A DNA stretch of 32,886 bases from an uncultured Pelagibacteraceae bacterium (GTDB taxonomy: Bacteria; Pseudomonadota; Alphaproteobacteria; Pelagibacterales; Pelagibacteraceae), in NCBI GenBank assembly GCA_902626185.1, contig CACOEA010000008.1:1-32886 (forward strand), written 5' to 3'. This document shows positions 1 to 8,042 of this stretch, piece after piece (position 1 is the stretch's first letter; every line of letters starts with the position of its first letter). The notes beneath the pieces were generated by a model. The model ran no database searches, was not told the origin of the DNA, and was given only the letters and a program-made list of their open reading frames with translations. The translations under genes and the position numbers were made by a program.

Positions 1-368
1 GAAAAAAATTCTCCTGTTAGATGTATTATTAATGGCTTAAAGACAATGATTAAAATTGAAATGATTATTGCTATCAAAAAATTTCTCAGTAAAGTTCTTA
101 TAATCTCTCTGTAGTCACTCTTTGCAAATAATTGGGCAACAATTCCTACCGTCCCCATTCTCAAAAAACCAAAACTCCAAACCAGCATGGTCACCACAGA
201 AGAGCCTATACTGGTAGCAGCAATAAACTTAGTTTCCCCAAGATTGCCCATCAAGCCAGTATCAACAAGACCTACCAAAGGAATTGCTAAGTTAGCAAAG
301 AAGACCGGAATGGATAGTAAAAGTATTTTTTTCTTGGTATTAGCTGTTGAATAACTTGTAATATTCAT
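1..368 (-). CDS. MATE family (DinF-like) efflux transporter, N-terminal part
   Basis: The ATG is at 368 and the gene runs off the left edge of the window, so only about 122 N-terminal residues are visible. The reading is open throughout. It begins MNITSYSTANTKKK and then enters a hydrophobic segment with IPVFFANLAIPLVGLVDTG and LMGNLGE, the pattern of the first MATE helices (family form 'VDTAMVGHLG'). A second and a third hydrophobic segment follow. MATE proteins export cations, drugs or metabolites in exchange for Na+ or H+ at the inner membrane; the substrate cannot be inferred here. It is divergent from the YjbE-like gene, with about 60 bp between them that must hold both promoters. The family call is firm and the subfamily (DinF-like) is a guess. 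Confidence 0.8.
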   Translation of the reverse strand, partial: MNITSYSTANTKKKILLLSIPVFFANLAIPLVGLVDTGLMGNLGETKFIAATSIGSSVVTMLVWSFGFLRMGTVGIVAQLFAKSDYREIIRTLLRNFLIAIIISILIIVFKPLIIHLTGEFF

Positions 369-429
369 ATTGAAAAAAAATTAGCCTTTAAAAATTTAGA
401 CAATTAAATTATACACATGTAATAAGAAA

Positions 430-1050
430 ATGTTAGAACAATTAATAATTTCTATTCAGATTATCCTAATAGATATAGTTATGGCCGCAGATAATGCGAT
501 CATAATAGGATTAATAGCTGCAAATTTTGCGCCAGATAATAGAAAGAAAATTATTGCTTGGGGAGTAGCAGCTGCTTTTATATTTAGAATTATTTTTGCT
601 TTTTTTGCAGATTATATGTTCGAATTTGCCTGGATAAAAATTTTAGGCGGAGTTCTGCTTCTCTGGGTAATAAATAATTTAAGACAAGATTTTTTTGGAC
701 AAAACAAAGTAAGATCACCACAAGTTAAATCAAATGAAACTCAAAGTTTTTCTAGTGGAGTTTACAAAGTATTAGTAGCCGACATTGCAATAAGCTTTGA
801 TAATGTAATAGGGGTCGTAGGTGCAGCTAAGGGGAATTATTATTTAATGGTAATTGGTTTGCTTCTATCTGTTTTCTTAATTGCCACTTTAGCCAGCTAT
901 TTTGCTGACTATATTAAGAAACATCAGTGGTTAGGTTATGTTGGCCTTATTGCAATTTTAATTATTGCTATACAATTAATTATCGGCGGATTTGTTAATT
1001 TAGAAATTTTATCAATTAACGAAAATTATAGATTTTTGTTTAGCATATAA
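430..1050 (+). CDS. TerC/YjbE family integral membrane protein
   Basis: This 206-residue polytopic membrane protein has about six or seven hydrophobic segments. Two internally repeated acidic motifs sit in membrane segments, LIDIVMAADNAI near residue 15 and VADIAISFDNVIG near residue 120. This pair of D-x(n)-DNA/DNV motifs is the hallmark of the TerC superfamily, and the length fits the short YjbE-type subgroup rather than full TerC. Family members are linked to metal ion (notably manganese) export or metalation of secreted proteins; that role is family knowledge, not visible here. The gene ends 2 bp before the convergent glycosyltransferase. The start is the first ATG after the intergenic region and gives the expected N-terminal helix. 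Confidence 0.8.
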   Translation: MLEQLIISIQIILIDIVMAADNAIIIGLIAANFAPDNRKKIIAWGVAAAFIFRIIFAFFADYMFEFAWIKILGGVLLLWVINNLRQDFFGQNKVRSPQVKSNETQSFSSGVYKVLVADIAISFDNVIGVVGAAKGNYYLMVIGLLLSVFLIATLASYFADYIKKHQWLGYVGLIAILIIAIQLIIGGFVNLEILSINENYRFLFSI

Positions 1051-1052
1051 TT

Positions 1053-1946
1053 TTATTTTTTAGAAAATGGTCTAAAAGATGATTTTTTTAAAAAAACTGA
1101 TGCGATCATTCCATTAAATTCAGCTTTAATTAAATCTCTCTCTCTTTTTTTATTAAAAACTAAATTTGAGAAATATCTAAAAATAAACTTGACTAAAATT
1201 GGTAAAGATTTTTTAAAAGCGTAAAGATAAGAATAATTTTTTTTGAAATAATAAAATTTAGACCAGTTATAATGCCAATTTCTACTTAAGTTAGCTTCAA
1301 AATTATATTTTTTCTCGTGCGAAGCCCCTCCAATATGATTAAATTTTATATTTTCAACTACGTACATTTTTTTATTTTGTCTCTTAAAATTCAAACACAT
1401 ATCCATTGTTTCAAAATATAAGAAAAAGTTCTCATCCATAATCTTTAAATTTTTAACATTGCCTTTATTAACAATAACTGAAGAATCGATCCAATCTACC
1501 TCTTTTAAAATATATTTTTCAAGTATCTTAAAAGTTTTTTTATTTTTTGACTCTTTTGAAAAGATTTTTGTATCATAGTTTTTAAATTGATTTTCATCAC
1601 GGTATGTAGGGGCAATTAAAACAAAATCTTTAAAATTTTTTATACAATTAATTAAATCATTTAAACAATCAAAAGAAAAATCTACATCAGGAGGACTAAT
1701 CAAAACAAAATTATCTTTGGATAATTCTAAGGCTTTATTCATTCCTTTAGCATAACCAAGATTTTCGTCGGGAATATAAACCTCCACACTTTTACTATAT
1801 TTTGCTAGTAATTCATTTTTAAATGAATGGTCTAAAGAATTTTCAATAATAAGTACGGAAATATTCAAACCGTAATTCACAATTTTTTCAATATTTTTTG
1901 TTATTAAATGTTTACTATGATGTGATAAAAAAGCTACTGTAAGCAT
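1053..1946 (-). CDS. Family 2 glycosyltransferase
   Basis: The 297-residue protein opens with a beta-alpha Rossmann-like start (LTVAFLSHHS, then VLIIENS). It continues with the GT2 nucleotide-sugar signature NLGYAKGMNKALEL near residue 62 and an acidic PDVDF motif near residue 86 at the usual DxD position. A WIDSSVIVNKG stretch near residue 150 and a large FLYFETMDMCLNFKR stretch resemble rhamnosyltransferase-like GT2 enzymes. The C-terminal 60 residues are basic and aromatic, suggesting membrane association. The likely role is transfer of a sugar to cell-surface polysaccharide or lipid, with unknown acceptor. The gene stands alone rather than in a polysaccharide cluster. It is divergent from the FAD oxidoreductase operon, with about 90 bp of AT-rich DNA between. 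Confidence 0.82.
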   Translation of the reverse strand: MLTVAFLSHHSKHLITKNIEKIVNYGLNISVLIIENSLDHSFKNELLAKYSKSVEVYIPDENLGYAKGMNKALELSKDNFVLISPPDVDFSFDCLNDLINCIKNFKDFVLIAPTYRDENQFKNYDTKIFSKESKNKKTFKILEKYILKEVDWIDSSVIVNKGNVKNLKIMDENFFLYFETMDMCLNFKRQNKKMYVVENIKFNHIGGASHEKKYNFEANLSRNWHYNWSKFYYFKKNYSYLYAFKKSLPILVKFIFRYFSNLVFNKKRERDLIKAEFNGMIASVFLKKSSFRPFSKK

Positions 1947-2034
1947 ATATTATTAATCCTATATTATACATTATTAAACTAAACTCTAATATTTAAAAAA
2001 TTTTATTAATAAACAAAGATTATTATAAATATAA

Positions 2035-3264
2035 ATGAAGATAGCAGTTATAGGTTCTGGCATTTCAGGTTTGTCTTCGGCATATTATCTTTCAAAAAAA
2101 TTTAAAGTAGATCTTTTCGAAAAAGAGGATTATTTTGGAGGACATTCTTATACTTTTGATATTAAAGAAAAAAACAAGACCATTCCCGTAGATTTGGGTT
2201 TTATTGTATTCAATCAATTAACTTATCCAAATTTAATTAATTTTTTTAAAGAATTAAATGTCCCTTTTGAAAAAAGTGATATGTCTTTTGCTGTTTCAGT
2301 ACAAGACAGCGACATCGAATACGGTGGCAAAGGATTTAATACATTTTTTGCAAAACGATCGAATATTTTTAATTTCAGTTTTTTAAAAATGTTTTTTGAG
2401 ATAATATTTTTTTATAAAAATTCATCTACGTTAATTAAGCAAAACTTAAAAGATATATCTCTCGGCCGTTATCTCGAAAATTCAAAATTATCAAAATATT
2501 TTATAAATTATCACATAATACCAATGGTCGCAGCAATTTGGTCTATGCCTTTTGAAAAAGCTAAAGACTTGCCTTTGAAACTATTTTTAGATTTTTTTAT
2601 TAATCATGGATTATTTAAATTTAAAGAAAGACCTCAGTGGTATACTGTAACTAATCGTAGCAAGGCCTATGTAGATAAAGTGTTACCTAAGATAAGTGGT
2701 GAGATATTCAAAAATTATAAAGTTGAAAAAATAATTAGAAACGATGATAACGTAAGGATATTCTTTGGAAATGAGCACCTTGATTACGATCAAGTAATTT
2801 TAGCTTCTCATGCTGACCAAGCACTTGATATGATAAAAGATACTACTGAAGATGAAAAAAGAATTTTAGGTAAATTTAAATATGTTTCAAATTTGGCAGT
2901 ATTGCATAAAGATAGTTCGCTAATGCCAAAAAGAAAATTAACCTGGTCTAGTTGGAACTCTATTACAAAAGGCAATAAGACGTGCGTAACTTATTGGCTA
3001 AATAATTTACAAAATTTAAAATGTGAAAATAATTATTTTTTAACTTTAAATCCAATTTATGAAATTGATAAAAGAGATATTATTAAAAATGTTAATTTTA
3101 CTCATCCATTCTTCAATTCTACAACTACCAAATTACAGAAAGAGTTAATTTTACTTCAGGGAAAAAAAAGAACTTGGTTTTGTGGAAGTTATTTTGGTTA
3201 TGGTTTTCATGAAGATGGGATAAAATCAGCAAAAAAATTGTTAGATAGGTTTACAGCAAAATGA
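2035..3264 (+). CDS. FAD-dependent oxidoreductase (amine-oxidase-like, COG2907 type)
   Basis: The 409-residue protein has an N-terminal dinucleotide-binding motif, IAVIGSGISGLSSAYYLS, followed by an acidic strand end (DLFEKED) and GGHSYTFDI, the FAD-contact pattern of the amine oxidase/desaturase-like flavoproteins. The C-terminus carries the second FAD-contact motif, WFCGSYFGYGFHEDG. It is the first gene of an operon and overlaps the DUF1365 gene by 4 bp (ATGA). The set FAD oxidoreductase, DUF1365, Cfa-like methyltransferase recurs in proteobacteria. In Rhodobacter related genes belong to the singlet-oxygen stress regulon, and Cfa-like genes there take part in fatty-acid modification. The substrate is therefore plausibly an unsaturated or methylated lipid chain, which is inference. 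Confidence 0.85.
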   Translation: MKIAVIGSGISGLSSAYYLSKKFKVDLFEKEDYFGGHSYTFDIKEKNKTIPVDLGFIVFNQLTYPNLINFFKELNVPFEKSDMSFAVSVQDSDIEYGGKGFNTFFAKRSNIFNFSFLKMFFEIIFFYKNSSTLIKQNLKDISLGRYLENSKLSKYFINYHIIPMVAAIWSMPFEKAKDLPLKLFLDFFINHGLFKFKERPQWYTVTNRSKAYVDKVLPKISGEIFKNYKVEKIIRNDDNVRIFFGNEHLDYDQVILASHADQALDMIKDTTEDEKRILGKFKYVSNLAVLHKDSSLMPKRKLTWSSWNSITKGNKTCVTYWLNNLQNLKCENNYFLTLNPIYEIDKRDIIKNVNFTHPFFNSTTTKLQKELILLQGKKRTWFCGSYFGYGFHEDGIKSAKKLLDRFTAK

Positions 3265-4019
3265 AATCTTTTATTTATAATGGGCTAGTAACACATAAGA
3301 GATTCAGGCCAGTTAAACATTTTTTGAAATATCAAACTTTCTCTTTTCTCTTAGACTTAGATGAAATCGAAGAATTAGATAAAAATAATTTAATTTTCTC
3401 TTACAATAGATTTAATATTTTTAGTTTTTATAACAAGGATCATGGAAATAGAGATGGGTCTTCATTAAAAAATTGGGTATTGAAAAATTTGAAAAAATTT
3501 AAATTTCAAAAAAATATTAATAAAATTAGATTACTTTGCTACCCAAGAGTTTTTGGGTATGTGTTTAATCCATTAAGTATATTTTATTGTTATGAGAAAA
3601 ATAAGTTAAAAGCTATCTTTTATGAAGTTAAAAATACTTTTAATGAACAACACACATACATATTTAAAGTAAACAAAAAAAACAAGAATAAGCAATTTTG
3701 TAAAAAAAAATTTTTTGTATCTCCATTTATGGACATGGAAACAAATTACACTTTCAAGTTGATAAATCCAAAAGACAAATTATTTGTATCTATTAAACAA
3801 AGGGATAAAAAAGGCATAGTTTTAACTGCTGTGCAAACTGGAATTAGAAAAGAATTTAGCACGTCGCAGCTTGTTAGAAATTTTTTTAAATATCCTCTAA
3901 TGACGATAAAAATAATTTTTGGTATACATTTTGAAGCATTGTTATTATGGAAAAAAGGAGCAATATACAGATCTAGAGTTACTAAGATAAAAAATAAAGT
4001 CAGCTTTGAAAATACTTGA
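3261..4019 (+). CDS. DUF1365 family protein
   Basis: The 252-residue protein matches the DUF1365 pattern: an N-terminal YNGLVTHKRFRPVKHFL with the R-x(3-4)-H core, an LLCYPRVFGYVFNPLSIFYCY block near residues 90-112, an EVKNTFNEQHTY block, and a late VSPFMDMETNY block. The biochemical function of the family is not established. It nearly always lies between a FAD oxidoreductase and a Cfa-like methyltransferase, as here, so it probably acts on the same lipid substrate. The 4-bp overlap with the gene before and the 1-bp TGATG junction with the gene after indicate translational coupling. It is highly basic in the middle part (many Lys), which could favour binding to the membrane surface. Confidence 0.88.
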   Translation: MKSFIYNGLVTHKRFRPVKHFLKYQTFSFLLDLDEIEELDKNNLIFSYNRFNIFSFYNKDHGNRDGSSLKNWVLKNLKKFKFQKNINKIRLLCYPRVFGYVFNPLSIFYCYEKNKLKAIFYEVKNTFNEQHTYIFKVNKKNKNKQFCKKKFFVSPFMDMETNYTFKLINPKDKLFVSIKQRDKKGIVLTAVQTGIRKEFSTSQLVRNFFKYPLMTIKIIFGIHFEALLLWKKGAIYRSRVTKIKNKVSFENT

Positions 4020-5200
4020 TGAAAATTAATAAAATAGCAGAAAGGTTTGTATTAAATAAGTTGAAACTTATTAAAAATGCAAATTTAAAACTGATCAATT
4101 ATGATGGAAAGGTTTACCACTTTGGTGATCTGGAGAGCTCTTTGAGTTCAGATATAAAGATTAATAATCAAAATTTTTATCAAAATATAATTTTAGGCGG
4201 TAGTTCAGCTCTAGGAGAAGCACATATTAACAAGGATTTTTATAGTTCAAATTTAACTAATTTAATTGAACTTACCGCAAAAAATATACAACTAGTTTAT
4301 ACATTCTCTGGGAGTTTAAGACTACAAACAGCAAAAAATTTTCTAAAAAATATATTTGCATCTAATACGAAATCGAAAAGCCTAAAGTATATTTCAACTC
4401 ACTACGATCTAGGCAATGAATTTTTTTCAGCTTGGCTTGATAAATCCCTGACTTATTCAAGCGCTATATATGAGACTAATGTTAAAGACTTGGAACTTGC
4501 ACAAAGAAATAAATATCAAAAACTAATAAACTTACTTGATATTAAAGATGGTGATAAAGTTTTAGAAATTGGATGCGGTTGGGGCGGGTTTTCAGAATAT
4601 TTAGCAAAGAAGAATAATGTGTTAATTGACTGCATAACTATCTCAAAAAAACAATTCGAGTATACGCAAAAGAGAATATTTAAAAGCGGTCTAAATAATA
4701 AAGTTAATGTAATGTTCCTAGATTACAGAGATTTAAAAGACAAGTATGATAAAATAGCTTCAATTGAAATGATTGAGGCTGTTGGAGAAAAATATCTTTA
4801 CCAATATTTTAGGAAAATCAAGGAGTCTTTAAGTCTGGGAGGTTCAACGGCAATACAAGGAATTACAATCAAAGACGAGTTATTTGAAAGATATAGAAAT
4901 AATGAGGATTTCATTCAAAAATACATATTTCCAGGAGGTTTTCTTCCTTCACTAAATTATATAAATACGCTTACAAGGGAAAACAATTTGAAATTAGATA
5001 AAATTAATTCTTATTCAACTGATTATGCAAAAACTTTATCAGAATGGCGTAAGAATTTCTTAAACGCCTGGGACAATATTGCACCTCTAGGTTTCGATGA
5101 TTATTTCAAAAGAATGTGGGAATTTTATTTATCTTATTGTGAAGCAGGTTTTAAATCAAAAAATATTGACTTGATTCAATTTTCTTTGTCCCATAGATAA
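4019..5200 (+). CDS. Cyclopropane-fatty-acid-synthase-like SAM-dependent methyltransferase
   Basis: This 393-residue methyltransferase follows the Cfa fold: a substrate-binding N-terminal part, ISTHYDLGNEFFSAWLD near residue 125, the SAM-binding VLEIGCGWGGFSEYLA near residue 182, YIFPGGFLPS near residue 300 and a C-terminal YCEAGF. Compared with E. coli Cfa, the Cys of 'SCAYW' is Ser (TYSSAIYE), 'FEHVG' reads IEAVG with the Glu kept, and the His of 'LLHTIG' is Gln (AIQGITI). The bicarbonate site of true cyclopropane synthases is thus altered, and another lipid methylation is as likely. I moved the start to the ATG at 4019: the track start at 4016 is a TTG and the ATG gives a TGATG junction with DUF1365. 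Confidence 0.88.
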   Translation: MKINKIAERFVLNKLKLIKNANLKLINYDGKVYHFGDLESSLSSDIKINNQNFYQNIILGGSSALGEAHINKDFYSSNLTNLIELTAKNIQLVYTFSGSLRLQTAKNFLKNIFASNTKSKSLKYISTHYDLGNEFFSAWLDKSLTYSSAIYETNVKDLELAQRNKYQKLINLLDIKDGDKVLEIGCGWGGFSEYLAKKNNVLIDCITISKKQFEYTQKRIFKSGLNNKVNVMFLDYRDLKDKYDKIASIEMIEAVGEKYLYQYFRKIKESLSLGGSTAIQGITIKDELFERYRNNEDFIQKYIFPGGFLPSLNYINTLTRENNLKLDKINSYSTDYAKTLSEWRKNFLNAWDNIAPLGFDDYFKRMWEFYLSYCEAGFKSKNIDLIQFSLSHR

Positions 5201-5205
5201 CTAAA

Positions 5206-5730
5206 ATGAAAAAGATATTAACTTTTATTTTAATAATTTTAATAACAGGATGTGCAAATAATATGAAGCCTACAGATTTTAAAGATCAAAAACCTAGATT
5301 AGTAATAGAAGAGTATTTATCTGGGAATGTAAAAGCTTGGGGAATTTTACAAAATAGATCGGGAAAAGTAATAAGACAATTTTCTGCTGACTTAGATGGA
5401 AAATGGGACGGTGAACAATTAATTTTGGATGAAAAGTTTAATTGGTCAGATGGTGAAATTCAAACTAGACAATGGCAAATTAAAAAAATAGACCAACATA
5501 ATTATGAAGGAACAGCCGGGGATGTCGTTGGTAAAGCCAAAGGTTTTTCATATGGTCCAGCATTCAAATTTGAATATGTATTGCTAGTTCCAATTAAAGG
5601 GAAAAATATAAAGATCAAATTTGATGACTGGATATTCAAACAAGATGAAAAAGTTGCTATTAATAGAGCAACAATGACTAAATTTGGTTTTAAAGTAGCA
5701 GAATTAACGGTAATGTTTGTTAAGAATTAA
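5206..5730 (+). CDS. DUF3833 family lipoprotein
   Basis: The 174-residue protein begins with a short hydrophobic signal and a lipobox, LIITGCANN, with the acylated Cys near residue 16, so it should be anchored in the periplasmic face of a membrane. The mature part, with EYLSGNVKAWGILQNRSGKV, DLDGKWDG and FNWSDGEIQTRQW, matches the lipocalin-like beta-rich DUF3833 family. Its position 5 bp after the Cfa-like gene is typical for the family. The biochemical role is unknown; a lipocalin-like fold would suit carrying or sensing a lipid or a hydrophobic product of the operon, which is inference. Confidence 0.85.
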   Translation: MKKILTFILIILITGCANNMKPTDFKDQKPRLVIEEYLSGNVKAWGILQNRSGKVIRQFSADLDGKWDGEQLILDEKFNWSDGEIQTRQWQIKKIDQHNYEGTAGDVVGKAKGFSYGPAFKFEYVLLVPIKGKNIKIKFDDWIFKQDEKVAINRATMTKFGFKVAELTVMFVKN

Positions 5731-5751
5731 AATTAATATTAAAAAGGCAAT

Positions 5752-6201
5752 ATGATAGATAAATTGAAAAACTGGATGATTGAGAGCGCAAACATTATGT
5801 TTGATGACTCAAAATCAGATCTTAGGAGTTTACCAAAAACTGTACGTCTTCAAATATTGATAGTTTTATCATTTATTTGGTCCACAGTATTTAGTTTGTA
5901 CGTTTTTAGTTTAACTACATTTATTTGGGGATGGGCCGGCGTTGTTATGGCTCATATTGGATTAATAATAGCAGTATACATTACCTTTAAATTTTTTCAT
6001 AAAGCTCAGAAAGAACAGAGAAGTGTTTTTGAAACTGGAAACTATAACCCTGCAAAAATTTTTGTTGTATTTTTTTTAGTTTTTTTCATCTTTATATTTA
6101 CTAAGGGCGTCGAAGTTTTAACGAAATCAAACTCTTATTCTATAAAATATGATGGTCCGAAAAAAACTACACTTGAAAGAATTATAGAGTTTGTAAATTA
6201 A
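5752..6201 (+). CDS. Membrane protein of unknown function
   Basis: I do not recognise this 149-residue protein. It starts with a hydrophilic N-terminus (KNWMIESANIMF) rich in acidic residues, followed by three hydrophobic segments at about residues 33-53, 58-80 and 101-119, and a short basic cytoplasmic or periplasmic tail. Highly aromatic segments (FIWSTVFSLYVFS, FIWGWAGVVMAH) are visible. It sits 21 bp after the lipoprotein gene with an AAAAGG ribosome site, and 2 bp before sodB, so it is very probably part of the same transcript. No catalytic motif is apparent. It may be a membrane partner of the lipid-modification operon, but nothing in the sequence proves it. Confidence 0.7.
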   Translation: MIDKLKNWMIESANIMFDDSKSDLRSLPKTVRLQILIVLSFIWSTVFSLYVFSLTTFIWGWAGVVMAHIGLIIAVYITFKFFHKAQKEQRSVFETGNYNPAKIFVVFFLVFFIFIFTKGVEVLTKSNSYSIKYDGPKKTTLERIIEFVN

Positions 6202-6203
6202 TT

Positions 6204-6791
6204 ATGTTTGAATTACCAAAATTAGATTATAAAAAAGATGCTTTATCACCGGTAATGTCAGAGCAAACTTTAGATTTACATCATGGTAAACACCATCAAA
6301 CTTATATAACTAATCTAAATAATTTTATTAAAGGCACAGAATACGAAGAATTATCTTTAGAGGAAATTATAAAAAAATCTTTTAAAGACAAATCTAAAGC
6401 TGGGATTTTTAATAATGCGAGTCAACATTGGAATCATAATCTTTTTTGGAAGTGTATGAAACCTAACGGAGGCGGGAAGATGCCTAAGAAAATTGAAGAA
6501 AGTATTAAAAGTTCATTTGGCAGCATAGAAAAATTTAGAACGGAATTCATTAACGCGGGTACTACTCAATTTGGTTCTGGATGGTGCTGGCTTTCAGTTA
6601 ATAAAGATAAGTTGGTTGTTACAAAAACACCGAACGCAGAAAATCCAATTGTTCATGGCATGAAACCATTGTTAGGATGTGATGTGTGGGAGCATTCTTA
6701 TTATATAGATTATAAGAATAAACGACCAGTATATTTAGAAAACTTTTTTGACAAATTAATAAATTGGGAATTTGTAGAGTCTAATCTTTAG
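6204..6791 (+). CDS. sodB: Superoxide dismutase (Fe type likely)
   Basis: The 195-residue enzyme disproportionates superoxide to oxygen and hydrogen peroxide. The four metal ligands of the Fe/Mn family are visible: His26 in LHHGKHHQTY, His78 in NNASQHWNHNLFW, and Asp and His in CDVWEHSYYIDYKN near residues 160-164. The Gln of NNASQHW sits at the position that in Fe enzymes usually supplies the second-sphere glutamine, whereas Mn enzymes usually have Gly there, so Fe is favoured. There is no signal peptide, so the protein is cytoplasmic. It closes the plus-strand operon that begins with the FAD oxidoreductase, and its last 4 bases overlap the convergent monooxygenase gene. Confidence 0.95.
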   Translation: MFELPKLDYKKDALSPVMSEQTLDLHHGKHHQTYITNLNNFIKGTEYEELSLEEIIKKSFKDKSKAGIFNNASQHWNHNLFWKCMKPNGGGKMPKKIEESIKSSFGSIEKFRTEFINAGTTQFGSGWCWLSVNKDKLVVTKTPNAENPIVHGMKPLLGCDVWEHSYYIDYKNKRPVYLENFFDKLINWEFVESNL

Positions 6792-7090
6792 ATTATTTTT
6801 TCGAAACCTTCAAAAATTGGATGACCAATGTACAAATCCTGGTGTTGACCAGCGTTTTTATGAGCTAACCTAAATGCTTCTGATTTTGTCCAATTAAAAA
6901 AATCTTCTTTAGAATCCCAGACGCTATGAGAAGCATAAAGAACATGGTCATCTTTTTTTTCTCCTTTAACCAAGTTAAATTTTTTGAAACCTGGAACGTC
7001 TTCTAAATGCGTCTCTCTATTTTTCCAAACATTCTCAAAATCTTTTTCTTTGCCAATAACGATCTTAAATCTGTTCATTGCAATAAACAT
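6788..7090 (-). CDS. Antibiotic biosynthesis monooxygenase-like (ABM/IsdG-type) protein
   Basis: From the ATG at 7090 the protein is 100 residues, the usual length of a single ABM ferredoxin-like domain. It has MNRFKIVIGKEKDFENVWKN, then PGFKKFNLVKGEK, a YASHSVWDSKEDFFNWTKSE strand-helix unit and AFRLAHKNAG. This layout is shared with small haem-degrading or quinol-forming monooxygenases; the exact reaction is unknown. The track start at 7108 is a TTG codon; I prefer the ATG at 7090 because GGAAAG lies about 10 bp upstream and because the stop of the 39-residue peptide gene is one base before it (TAGCATG), indicating coupling. It is convergent with sodB. Confidence 0.8.
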   Translation of the reverse strand: MFIAMNRFKIVIGKEKDFENVWKNRETHLEDVPGFKKFNLVKGEKKDDHVLYASHSVWDSKEDFFNWTKSEAFRLAHKNAGQHQDLYIGHPIFEGFEKII

Positions 7091-7091
7091 G

Positions 7092-7211
7092 CTAAAATAT
7101 CTTTCCAATTCCTAAAGCAGCTGCTGTAAATACTACTAACCACAGTATACCTTTAATCAAAAAAAAATAAAAACTTCCTAAAATTAAATGTTTGTATAAT
7201 TTTTTTTTCAT
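7092..7211 (-). CDS. 39-residue single-span membrane peptide
   Basis: This ORF is too short for the track. It reads MKKKLYKHLILGSF, then a long hydrophobic run (YFFLIKGILWLVVFTAAALG) and ends GIGKIF. The basic N-terminus followed by one or two membrane passes suggests an inner-membrane peptide with its N-terminus in the cytoplasm. Its TAG stop is one base before the ATG of the ABM-like gene, the arrangement of coupled genes, and this is the main argument that it is real. No strong ribosome site precedes its ATG. Function unknown. The alternative is that the region is an untranslated leader. Confidence 0.55.
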   Translation of the reverse strand: MKKKLYKHLILGSFYFFLIKGILWLVVFTAAALGIGKIF

Positions 7212-7268
7212 AAACTATTTTTATATAAAAATATGAAAAAAATCTTAAGACTATTTGTCTCTCAAAGA

Positions 7269-8021
7269 TTAACGTTTAACGAGCTTATCTACTAAAAATA
7301 GGTATATTTTGTAAGGCAAAACTCTCAAGAATTTCAATGTTAAAGTTAATCCCTTTGGAAAATGGATTTCAAAAGCATTTTCTTTTACCAATCCTTTGAA
7401 TATTTTCTCAGCTGCAAAATCTACAGTTTTTAAAAAAGGCATGGGGAAATTATTTTTGTCTGTCAGGGGAGTTTTGATAAATCCAGGAGAAATAACTGAA
7501 ATTCTCACATTAAATTTTTTAAAATCAAAATAAATACTTTCACAAAAATTAGTTAAAGCCGCTTTAGAAGGACCATAGCCACTAGAGTTCGGCAGCCCTC
7601 TATAACCTGCAATTGATGAAACAATAGAAATATGTCCAGATTTTCTTTTTTTAAAATAATCTTCGACTGTTTTTACGCAATCTACTACACCAAAGAAATT
7701 AACTTTTATTACGTTTTTAATTTTATCGGGATCAATTTTTTGTTCGTTTTTTGGATCATAAGTTCCACTTGAAAATAAACATAAATCTAATTCACCGAAG
7801 TCATTCAAAATTTTTTGAAAAACACTATTAATTTGATCTTCATTTGTTACATCTAGAGGGTAAGAAAATATATTTTGTGTTTTTGTCATCTCATCAAGAA
7901 CTTCTTTTCTTCTAGCAGATACAGCTACCTTCCAACCTTCTAAGGCAAATTTTTCAGCTACAGCTTTTCCAATTCCACTGCTAGCACCAGTTATCCAAAT
8001 TTTTTTCTGATTTTCTGACAT
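7269..8021 (-). CDS. Short-chain dehydrogenase/reductase
   Basis: This 250-residue classical SDR has the NAD(P)-binding GxxxGxG as WITGASSGIGKAVAEKF, an NAG-like LFSSGTYD near residue 86, catalytic Ser in HISIVSSIAGYRG and the YxxxK pair in SGYGPSKAAL. The Arg pair in SARRKE after the second strand favours NADPH. The C-terminal 30 residues (KGLTLTLKFLRVLPYKIYLFLVDKLV) are hydrophobic and basic and look like a membrane-association tail, as found in SDRs acting on lipids or long-chain aldehydes. The substrate is unknown. It is divergent from tspO with only about 21 bp between start codons, so the promoters must overlap the coding regions. Confidence 0.88.
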   Translation of the reverse strand: MSENQKKIWITGASSGIGKAVAEKFALEGWKVAVSARRKEVLDEMTKTQNIFSYPLDVTNEDQINSVFQKILNDFGELDLCLFSSGTYDPKNEQKIDPDKIKNVIKVNFFGVVDCVKTVEDYFKKRKSGHISIVSSIAGYRGLPNSSGYGPSKAALTNFCESIYFDFKKFNVRISVISPGFIKTPLTDKNNFPMPFLKTVDFAAEKIFKGLVKENAFEIHFPKGLTLTLKFLRVLPYKIYLFLVDKLVKR

Positions 8022-8042
8022 AAATTAGTTATACATTAAATT

